The notes under the pieces: generated by a model
Seen by the model: the letters and a program-made list of their open reading frames with translations, nothing else
Told to the model about the DNA's origin: nothing
Database searches by the model: none
Program-made: the position numbers and the translations under genes
Part shown: one piece after another, positions 1-5,231 of the stretch
Numbering within the stretch: position 1 is the stretch's first letter
How the letters are laid out: each line of letters begins with the position of its first letter
Assembly (NCBI GenBank): GCA_023435805.1
Contig: JAEZMC010000116.1
Location: forward strand, 1-5,231
DNA from: Bacillota bacterium
GTDB taxonomy: Bacteria; Bacillota; Clostridia; Acetivibrionales; DTU013
DNA length: 5,231 nt
Direction of reading: 5' to 3'

Positions 1-151
1 GGTTTGGGAAGAAGACTTGAATTGCATCTAATATAGCAGATTTACCTGTGTTGTTTTGTCCAATAAAAGCATAAATGTTTTCACGTATGTCAATTTCTTT
101 GGAATCTAAAAATGATTTGTAATTTTGTATTCTTATTTTACTAATATTCAT
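1..151 (-). CDS. AAA/OLD-like or SMC-like ATPase, N-terminal 50 residues (partial)
   Basis: The minus strand reads from an ATG at 151-149 without a stop to the left edge, giving 50 codons. The start of the protein (MNISKIRIQNYKSF, then KEIDIRENIYAFIGQNNTGKS, split here as seen) has the layout of ABC/SMC-like ATPases of the OLD, RecF and RloC type. A short beta strand with an 'I.NYKSF' motif is followed by a Walker A P-loop, GQNNTGKS, at about residues 30-37, and then by ILDAIQVFF. This shows an ATP-binding head. The partner domain that decides the function (for example TOPRIM nuclease or HNH) lies outside the window. A weak Shine-Dalgarno site (GGCGGTG, plus-strand 156-162) sits 4 bases upstream of the ATG, and a good promoter lies further upstream, so this start is well supported. 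GC content is about 27%, much lower than the genes to the right, which fits an acquired accessory gene. Gabija GajA, another OLD nuclease or a RecF-like repair protein are all possible. The P-loop call is firm; the subfamily is open. Confidence 0.8.
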   Translation of the reverse strand, partial: MNISKIRIQNYKSFLDSKEIDIRENIYAFIGQNNTGKSAILDAIQVFFPN

Positions 152-189
152 AATACACCGCCATACAGTTGAATTTTGCATTTTTCACC

Positions 190-218
190 ATTATATTACA
201 TGTTAATACATAGTTCAA
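190..218 (-). promoter_or_regulatory. Sigma-A type promoter for the leftward ATPase gene
   Basis: Read on the minus strand there is a -35 box TTGAAC (plus 213-218), a 17-bp spacer and a perfect -10 box TATAAT (plus 190-195). Transcription would begin near base 183 and give a leader of about 30 bases before the ATG at 151. Seen by eye from consensus boxes; not tested. Confidence 0.7.
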
Positions 219-232
219 CCAATTATTTCCTA

Positions 233-259
233 TAAGGTATTCAATAAAGTAAGGTATTC
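233..259. repeat. Direct repeat TAAGGTATTC x2 between divergent promoters
   Basis: The 10-mer TAAGGTATTC occurs at 233-242 and again at 250-259, both in the same orientation, with start points 17 bp apart. The pair lies upstream of both the leftward (190-218) and the rightward (273-301) promoter, so it could be a regulator binding site. In a gap this AT-rich, a chance or slippage origin is also possible. Confidence 0.45.
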
Positions 260-272
260 TGATTATTTATTT

Positions 273-301
273 TTGAAACTGGATATATTAATACAAATAA
301 T
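273..301 (+). promoter_or_regulatory. Sigma-A type promoter for the YyaL-like gene
   Basis: TTGAAA (273-278) and AATAAT (296-301) are separated by 17 bp, a near-consensus sigma-A promoter. Transcription would start near base 308, about 25 bases before the ATG at 333. The promoter appears intact even though the gene it serves is broken. Confidence 0.55.
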
Positions 302-317
302 AAATCATGCTTATTAA

Positions 318-328
318 AAGGAGGTGAT
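318..328 (+). promoter_or_regulatory. Very strong Shine-Dalgarno site for the YyaL-like gene
   Basis: AAGGAGGTGAT matches the full anti-Shine-Dalgarno sequence of 16S rRNA and ends 4 bases before the ATG at 333. It fixes 333 as the original start of the YyaL-like gene. This matters because the longest downstream open frame starts only at a TTG at 484 with no ribosome binding site. Confidence 0.85.
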
Positions 329-332
329 GCCC

Positions 333-2382
333 ATGTCAACACTGAAACGTGTACCCAATAAACTGGTTAATGAAAAATCCCCATATTTACTCCAACACGC
401 TTATAACCCTGTAGTTTGGTATCCTTGGGGAGAAGAGGCTTTCTCAAAGGCAGCAAATGAAGATAAGCCCATTTTCCTGAGTATTGGGTACTCGTAGTTG
501 GTGCAAGAAACCGACTTGTCACTGGTGCCATGTCATGGAACGCGAAAGCTTCGAGGACGCCGATGTGGCAAGGCTGTTGAATCAATACTACGTTTCCGTC
601 AAGGTGGACCGTGAGGAACGGCCGGATATAGACAGTATTTACATGACGGTTTGCCAGGCTCTTACAGGGCACGGCGGCTGGCCGATGACCATCATTATGA
701 CACCGGACGGCAAGCCATTCTTTGCAGGCTCCTACTTCCCCAAATATGACCGCATGAGTATGTCGGGGCTTTTGACGATACTAAAGCGGGTATCGACCGC
801 CTGGAATGAAAACCGCCAGGACGTGCTGGAGGCAGGCAATAAAATTATGGACGCCATCAATGCCGAACAGGAGCCGTCTTCTGATGCAGAGCATAAGGGT
901 TTGATTCTTGCAGCCTTTGAACACTATAAAAAAGTTTTCGACGGTATCCATGGAGGCTTTGGGCATGCGCCCAAATTCCCCTCCCCGCACATATTGTTTT
1001 TCCTGCTTCGATACTGGAAACTGAATGGCGACGCAGCCGCACTGAACATGACGGAAAAGACGCTGCAATCCATGCGACGCGGAGGCATATTCGACCACAT
1101 CGGTTATGGCTTCAGCCGATATTCCACCGACCGGAGCTGGCTTGTACCACACTTTGAAAAAATGCTCTATGACAATGCGCTGCTTGCCATTGCCTATCTG
1201 GAAACGTATCAGGCAACAGGCAACGGCTCCTACCTGCAAACAGCGGATGAAATTTTCGCCTATGTGCTGCGGGACATGACTTCACCGGAAGGGGGCTTTT
1301 ATTCTGCCGAAGATGCCGATTCTGAAGGTGAGGAAGGATTGTTTTATACCTGGACTCCCGATGAAATTGTACAGGTACTCGGCAATACCGATGCACAACG
1401 CTTTATGGTGCTATTCGACATTACCTCCAAAGGGAATTTTGAGGGGCGCAGCATCCCCAATACAATAAAGGGGAGCATTCCCGGAGCTGATCTTCCCTTT
1501 GTGGAAGCCTGTCGTCAAAAGCTGTTTGCACATCGTGAGAAAAGGATCCATCCGTTTAAAGACGATAAAATACTGGTGTCCTGGAATGGACTGATGATTG
1601 CAGCCCTGGCAATCGGCGGCAGAGTGTCCGGCAATCGTCGCCTTACTGAAGCAGCGGAAAAAGCGGCAGATTTCCTGCTGACCCGCATGGTCAATGAAAA
1701 AGAGCGGCTGCTGGCCGTATACCGGAACGGCGCCTCCTCTCTGAAGGGCTATGCAGACGATTATGCCTTTTTGATCTGGGGGCTGATAGAGCTGTACGAA
1801 ACCACCTATAAGCCTGTATATCTGCAGCAGGCCATAAAGCTGAACGACGAATTTACCGATTATTTTTGGGATCATGAGAACGGAGGCTTCTTTTTATACG
1901 GCAAGGATAGTGAACAGCTGATCTCGCGGCCGAAGGAAGCGTACGACGGAGCCACGCCCTCAGCCAATTCTGCCGCCGCTGTAAATCTCGTCAGGCTGGC
2001 CAGGCTGACCGGTAAATTTGAACTTGAGGAAAGAGCAAGGCAGATTATCAATACTTTTTCGGGCAGCATCGAAGGCTACCCGGCCGGATTCAGCCATATG
2101 CTGAATGCTGCCTTGCTGCTGGAAGCACAGGGTGTTGAAGTAATTATCGCAGGCGAGGCGGAGCATGACGCAGAAAAACTGCTGGACATTATTCGGCAGA
2201 GTTTCAGGCCTTTTACCGTTTCCCTTCATTACAACAGGCAAAATGAAGCATTAAGAAGCCTGGTACCCTATATAACAAATTATACCTCCGTGGAAGGCAA
2301 GGCAGCCGCATATGTGTGCAGGAACTTTGCCTGCAACCAGCCCGTTACGGATGCGGTAAACCTTAGTGAAATGCTTCAGTAA
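333..2382 (+). pseudogene. yyaL: YyaL/SPATA20-family thioredoxin-domain protein (DUF255), frame disrupted at the active site
   Basis: The frame from ATG 333 encodes 54 residues typical of the family start (NEKSPYLLQHAYNPVVWYPW, later KPIFLSIGYS) and then meets TAG at 495-497. The match resumes one frame over at base 514 with TCHWCHVMERESF and runs to TAA at 2380-2382. Removing bases 495-513 restores one frame of about 676 residues, the usual size of the family. In that numbering the CHWC motif is at residues 56-59, HGGWPMT and the rest of the DUF255/thioredoxin fold at about 107-130, and the alpha/alpha-toroid (six-hairpin glycosidase-like) domain follows with GGFGHAPKFP (201-210), GGIFDHIGYGF (244-254), WLVPHFEKMLYD (263-274) and AEDADSEGEEG (319-329). 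The biochemical role of bacterial members is not established; a redox role is inferred from CxxC. The long part after 514 has no further stop or shift, so the damage is recent or is a sequencing/assembly error. A shortened product from TTG 484 or ATG 535 is possible, but neither has a ribosome binding site. Confidence 0.85.
495..513 (+). other. 19-bp insertion that breaks the YyaL-like frame
   Basis: Family members read SIGYS directly followed by TCHWCHVM. Here the codons for SIGYS end at 494 and those for TCHWCHVM begin at 514, with 19 extra bases between them that start with TAG. Since 19 is one more than a multiple of three, the insert both adds a stop and shifts the frame. The insert and its left flank both end in CG, so the exact boundary could be moved by two bases. 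It is too short for an insertion sequence and shows no transposon ends. Confidence 0.75.
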
Positions 2383-2396
2383 ATCTAAATAAAATC

Positions 2397-2408
2397 CATG
2401 TTTACATG
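2397..2408. repeat. Inverted repeat CATGT-TT-ACATG over the -35 region
   Basis: A perfect 5-bp inverted repeat with a 2-bp centre overlaps the -35 box of the transporter promoter (2401-2406). It could be part of an operator; at this length it could also occur by chance. The stem is too short and AT-rich to be a terminator for the gene ending at 2382. Confidence 0.35.
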
Positions 2409-2430
2409 TGACATATTATAACAGTATAAT
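2401..2430 (+). promoter_or_regulatory. Sigma-A type promoter for the KimA-like gene
   Basis: TTTACA (2401-2406) is followed after 18 bp by a perfect TATAAT (2425-2430). Transcription would start near 2437, leaving a leader of about 60 bases before the ATG at 2499. The transporter can therefore be expressed separately from the broken gene upstream. Confidence 0.65.
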
Positions 2431-2432
2431 AT
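2413..2432. repeat. Perfect 8-bp inverted repeat over the -10 box (candidate operator)
   Basis: ATATTATA and TATAATAT flank the 4-base centre ACAG. The right arm contains the -10 box. A bound protein here would block the promoter, so this is a reasonable operator candidate. No specific regulator can be named. Because -10 boxes are AT-rich, part of the symmetry may be incidental. Confidence 0.45.
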
Positions 2433-2483
2433 AGAAATAAGTTGCACGAGGTAATTTTTGTTAAATTAAATGTGCTAATAAAA

Positions 2484-2489
2484 AGAGGT
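2484..2489 (+). promoter_or_regulatory. Shine-Dalgarno site deciding the KimA-like start
   Basis: AGAGGT lies 9 bases before the ATG at 2499. It supports 2499 over the in-frame TTG at 2442, which is only 11 bases past the -10 box and has no ribosome binding site. Confidence 0.7.
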
Positions 2490-2498
2490 CTCAACAAA

Positions 2499-4364
2499 AT
2501 GAATCTAAAGAGATATGTTATCGGTAAGCCATTGAAAAATGAACAGCTGAGCGGAGAGAAATTCGGCGTATTATGGGGGCTCCCCATATTGTCGAGCGAT
2601 GCCATATCCTCCGTTGCGTACGCAGGACAGGAAATATTGATCGTTCTGCTGCCGGCTGTAGGTATGCTGGCCTTCAGGCAGCTTGGCTATATTTCCGCGG
2701 CAATCATCATGCTGCTTGCCATTCTGATGCTTTCCTACAGGCAGACGATCGACGCCTATCCCAACGGCGGCGGCGCTTTTGTGGTTGCAAAGGAAAATAT
2801 CGGACTGATCGCGGGTGTTACGGCCGGTTCGGCTTTAAGCATAGGATATATTCTTACCGTTGCAGTTAGTATTTCCTCCGGTGTGGATCAGATCGTTTCC
2901 GCATTTACCCCATTGAAGCCGTATACCGTACAGTTGACAGTACTGGTCATCATCCTGATGGCACTGGGGAATTTACGCGGCTTGAAGGAATCTGCAAGGC
3001 TTTTCAGCCTGCCAACCTACTTTTTTATTTTATCCATCATTGTAATGCTTGTGGTGGGGACCATTAAAGTCATAGAGGGCTACAAGCCGGAGCCCATCGT
3101 TGTACCGACGGAAACACTGCGCCCGTCAAGCCTTTTTCTTGTTCTGATGGCCTTTACAAACGGCTGTGCCGCTCTCACAGGTGTGGAGGCGGTGAGCAAT
3201 GCGGTACCCAGTTTTAAATCCCCGTCGACCAAAAATGCCAAGACCGTGCTGCTGCTGCTGTCCATTCTGGTTTTAATCGTTTTCGGCGGAACATCGATCA
3301 TAGCCAACTTCTACCCCACAAACCCTGAAAACGGTGCTATGCTGGTTCAGATAGCGGGCATGATATTCGGGCACACATTGCCCTATTATGTGGTTACCAT
3401 TTTGTCCTTCACCATTCTGGTACTGGCAGCAAACACGGCTTTCGTCGGTTTTCCAAACCTGATATCAGTTATGGCCAAGGAAGGCTATGTTCCCAGACAG
3501 CTCAGCATGAGAGGCGACAGGCTCAGCTATTCGAACGGCATTATTCTGCTTTCTGTTATCGCAATACTGCTGGTCATCATATTCAGAGCCAATGTCACCT
3601 CACTAATCGGCTTGTATGCCATTGGTGTGTTTATCTCGTTTACACTGTCTCAAAGCGGCATGCTGTTAAAATGGGTCCGTGAAAAAGGCGAGAAATGGAC
3701 CATTAAAGCTTGTATCAACGGCTTGGGTGCTGTTGTCACATTTCTGATCGTTATCGTTATCGCCATCACAAAGTTCAGGCAGGGTACCTGGATCGTGATT
3801 GTTGTTATTCCGCTGCTCATTTTCATCATGTTGAACATCAAGAAGCACTACATAGCTATCAGCAAGCAGCTGAAGCTCTCGGCGGAGGAGCTCGCAGCCA
3901 TCGATGTCACGCGCGACGTATACAGGAACCGGGTGATCGTGCCCATAGAGAGCATCAACCGGGCCAGTATCCGGGCTTTGAGGTATGCAAGAACCATATC
4001 GGAGAATGTCGTTGCCTTCAATGTTTCCATTGATGAAGCACAGGGCAGAAAGGTGCGGGAGCGTTATGACCAGGTGAATACCGACATACCCCTGATCATC
4101 AAGTATTCACCTTACAGGAAGGTCGTTGAACCGCTGCTGAAATTCATCGGCTCTACAGAATACGATTATCAGAAGGGGGATATGATTACGGTCATGCTGC
4201 CCCAGTTTATTGTAAAATCGTGGTGGAACAATATCCTTCACAACCGCACCAGGGTTGCCATCGAAAGGGAGTTGCTGAGAAATCACAAGCACATTGTGGT
4301 ATCCATCATGCCCTTCCAATTGAAGGATGACGACAAGGTGCTCAGATCCCATAAATATAAATAG
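2499..4364 (+). CDS. kimA: KimA/YdaO-type APC-superfamily potassium transporter
   Basis: The product is 621 residues, close to the roughly 607 of Bacillus subtilis KimA, a membrane K+/H+ symporter of the APC superfamily whose activity is inhibited by c-di-AMP. The N-terminal part is a run of about 12 hydrophobic segments (roughly residues 25-445). The cytoplasmic tail (about 450-621) resembles a universal-stress-protein-like domain (RVIVPIESINRASIRALRYA and FPQF-like MLPQFIVKSWW). Family motifs are clear: LSSDAISSVAYAGQE (32-46), YPNGGGAFVVAKEN (87-100), GYILTVAVS (116-124), ALTGVEAVSNAVP (225-237), RGDRLSYSNGI (338-348) and LYAIGVFISFTLSQSGM (372-388). From memory of the KimA structure, K+ is held by D36, Y43, D117, T121, S125, T230, E233 and Y377. 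Here D34, Y41, T120, S124, T227, E230 and Y373 are kept, but the D117 position is G116. Potassium uptake is thus likely but not certain; another small cation or organic substrate is possible. The start at 2499 is set by the ribosome binding site; a terminator follows the stop. Confidence 0.88.
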   Translation: MNLKRYVIGKPLKNEQLSGEKFGVLWGLPILSSDAISSVAYAGQEILIVLLPAVGMLAFRQLGYISAAIIMLLAILMLSYRQTIDAYPNGGGAFVVAKENIGLIAGVTAGSALSIGYILTVAVSISSGVDQIVSAFTPLKPYTVQLTVLVIILMALGNLRGLKESARLFSLPTYFFILSIIVMLVVGTIKVIEGYKPEPIVVPTETLRPSSLFLVLMAFTNGCAALTGVEAVSNAVPSFKSPSTKNAKTVLLLLSILVLIVFGGTSIIANFYPTNPENGAMLVQIAGMIFGHTLPYYVVTILSFTILVLAANTAFVGFPNLISVMAKEGYVPRQLSMRGDRLSYSNGIILLSVIAILLVIIFRANVTSLIGLYAIGVFISFTLSQSGMLLKWVREKGEKWTIKACINGLGAVVTFLIVIVIAITKFRQGTWIVIVVIPLLIFIMLNIKKHYIAISKQLKLSAEELAAIDVTRDVYRNRVIVPIESINRASIRALRYARTISENVVAFNVSIDEAQGRKVRERYDQVNTDIPLIIKYSPYRKVVEPLLKFIGSTEYDYQKGDMITVMLPQFIVKSWWNNILHNRTRVAIERELLRNHKHIVVSIMPFQLKDDDKVLRSHKYK

Positions 4365-4375
4365 ACTCGGCGATT

Positions 4376-4417
4376 AGCCCTCCGGCAGCAGTTTGAAGCC
4401 GAAGGGCTTATTCTTTT
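4376..4417 (+). terminator. Rho-independent terminator after the KimA-like gene, between convergent genes
   Basis: An 11-bp stem is formed by AGCCCTCCGGC (4376-4386) and GCCGAAGGGCT (4398-4408) with one C-A mismatch and an 11-base loop, followed by TTATTCTTTT (4408-4417). It begins 11 bases after the stop of the plus-strand gene. On the minus strand the mismatch becomes a U-G pair, so the hairpin is at least as stable for the convergent YitT gene, which ends at 4431. The U-run on that side is poor, so termination in that direction is less certain. Confidence 0.8.
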
Positions 4418-4430
4418 AAATCGGCCTTCT

Positions 4431-5231
4431 TCAGTTGGTTTGAAATCCTTTACCGATGATTTCAGATGTATTGGTGATAGTGATAAACGCATTGTTGTCG
4501 ATGGCCCGTACGAATAGCCTCAGAGCGGCGGCCTGTCTCCTGTTGACGACAGTGGTCAGCACATGCTTTTCTTCGTTTGTGAATGCTCCGTACGCAATAT
4601 GGACCGTAGCCCCCCTGTGCAGGTTCTCCACGATATACTGCCGTATCTGCTCCGTCCTGTCGCTTATGATTACAATCTGCTTGCGGATGTGGAAGCCCTC
4701 TATCACCGTATCAATGATAAAACCTTTCATTATCAGCCCCAGTACCGAATACATGCCAACCCGCACACCATATGCCATACCAGCCGCGACGGTGATGGCA
4801 ATATCGGAGATCAGCAGCGCCTTGCCGATATCAATACTGGTAAGCTTGTTCAGCACCTTTGCGACAATGTCGGTACCTCCTGTGGACGCATTCTGGTTAA
4901 ACACAATGGCAGATCCGACAGCAGGAAGAATGATGGCAAAAAACAATTCGAGCATCGTGTCGCCGGTTAATGAATGCGGCATGGGAAAAAGCCTTTCCAG
5001 GACCCATACTAATGCGGACAGCGCAAAGCTGGAATAGACCGTTCTAGTACCGAAGGACCTGCCGATAAACGCAAAACCGACCAGGAGCAGAAAAATGTTG
5101 ATGGACATCATAATCGGACCTACCGAAATACCGGGAATGAAGTACCGGATTACGATGGCAAGTCCGCTGACACCGCCGGTGGCAAACCGGTTCGGCACCT
5201 TAAAAAAGTGGATACCTGCGGCAGTAAGCAC
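4431..5231 (-). CDS. YitT-family membrane protein with C-terminal DUF2179 domain (N-terminus cut off)
   Basis: The frame is open from the right edge to TGA at 4433-4431, giving 266 residues. The GTG at the very edge is probably internal: family members are near 280-290 residues, so about 15-25 residues are likely missing. Hydrophobic segments lie at about residues 20-35, 37-57, 66-80, 92-111, 137-154 and 157-175. The YitT signatures ATGGVSGLA (17-25) and NASTGGTDIVAKVL (114-127) are present. The soluble C-terminal DUF2179 domain (about 183-263) contains TEQIRQYIV, LHRGAT and GAFTNEEK (215-222) and ends near IIGKGF. The molecular function of the family is not established; many Firmicutes carry several paralogues, so no gene symbol is given. 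It converges on the KimA-like gene and shares the hairpin at 4376-4417. Its promoter is outside the window. The family call is secure. Confidence 0.9.
   Translation of the reverse strand: MLTAAGIHFFKVPNRFATGGVSGLAIVIRYFIPGISVGPIMMSINIFLLLVGFAFIGRSFGTRTVYSSFALSALVWVLERLFPMPHSLTGDTMLELFFAIILPAVGSAIVFNQNASTGGTDIVAKVLNKLTSIDIGKALLISDIAITVAAGMAYGVRVGMYSVLGLIMKGFIIDTVIEGFHIRKQIVIISDRTEQIRQYIVENLHRGATVHIAYGAFTNEEKHVLTTVVNRRQAAALRLFVRAIDNNAFITITNTSEIIGKGFQTN

Noticed and set aside
484..513. TTG at 484 as the genuine start of the YyaL-like gene
   Set aside because: It has no ribosome binding site and would drop the conserved first 54 residues, which lie upstream behind a perfect Shine-Dalgarno site and ATG.
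490..537. Tandem duplication of 24 bases as the origin of the insert
   Set aside because: The two halves agree at only 13 of 24 positions, mostly in TGGTGC, and the net gain is 19 bases rather than 24; chance similarity is enough.
781..1875. Long minus-strand open frames inside the YyaL-like gene
   Set aside because: They lie opposite strongly conserved plus-strand motifs and show no protein-family features or start signals.
2442..2498. In-frame TTG start that would add 19 residues to the KimA-like protein
   Set aside because: It lies only 11 bases past the -10 box, has no ribosome binding site, and the added residues do not match the family; ATG 2499 has AGAGGT at a good distance.
2383..2498. 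ydaO-type c-di-AMP riboswitch before the KimA-like gene
   Set aside because: The whole gap is 116 bases and the predicted leader about 60, shorter than the riboswitch, and no GC-rich conserved helices are visible.
4456..5037. Plus-strand open frame of 193 codons opposite the YitT-family gene
   Set aside because: It is a shadow of the minus-strand gene: no ribosome binding site, no recognisable family, and the opposite strand encodes clear YitT and DUF2179 motifs.

Overview
The window looks like chromosomal DNA from a Gram-positive bacterium of the Firmicutes, most likely Clostridia. The evidence is the very strong purine-rich Shine-Dalgarno sites, the sigma-A type promoters in AT-rich gaps, and three families that are common together in Firmicutes (YyaL/DUF255, YdaO/KimA, YitT/DUF2179). 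The species cannot be named from this sequence.

Layout from left to right. (1) Bases 1-151, minus strand: the first 50 codons of an AAA/OLD-like or SMC-like ATPase with a clear Walker A motif, running off the left edge. It is only about 27% GC, far below the genes to its right, so it may belong to an acquired (defence-type) locus. (2) Bases 152-332: an AT-rich divergent promoter region with one good promoter facing each way and a 10-bp direct repeat between them. (3) Bases 333-2382, plus strand: a YyaL/SPATA20-family gene (thioredoxin-like DUF255 domain plus an alpha/alpha-toroid domain). It is otherwise full length but is broken by what reads as a 19-bp insertion exactly in front of the CxxC motif. 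The insertion creates an in-frame TAG and shifts the frame by +1. (4) Bases 2383-2498: a short gap with a strong promoter overlapped by two perfect inverted repeats. It has no room for a ydaO-type c-di-AMP riboswitch. (5) Bases 2499-4364, plus strand: a complete KimA/YdaO-type APC-superfamily transporter, probably for K+ uptake, in which one acidic residue of the expected K+ site is glycine. (6) Bases 4376-4417: a rho-independent terminator between two convergent genes. (7) Bases 4431-5231, minus strand: a YitT-family membrane protein with a C-terminal DUF2179 domain, cut off at its N-terminus by the right edge.

The genes do not form an obvious pathway. The YyaL-like gene and the transporter lie in the same direction with no convincing terminator between them, but the transporter has its own promoter. 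No rRNA, tRNA, insertion sequence, CRISPR array or phage gene is visible. I see no complete new system. The points most worth a second look are the lesion at the YyaL active site, the altered K+ site in the KimA homologue, the repeats over its promoter, and the AT-rich ATPase at the left edge.
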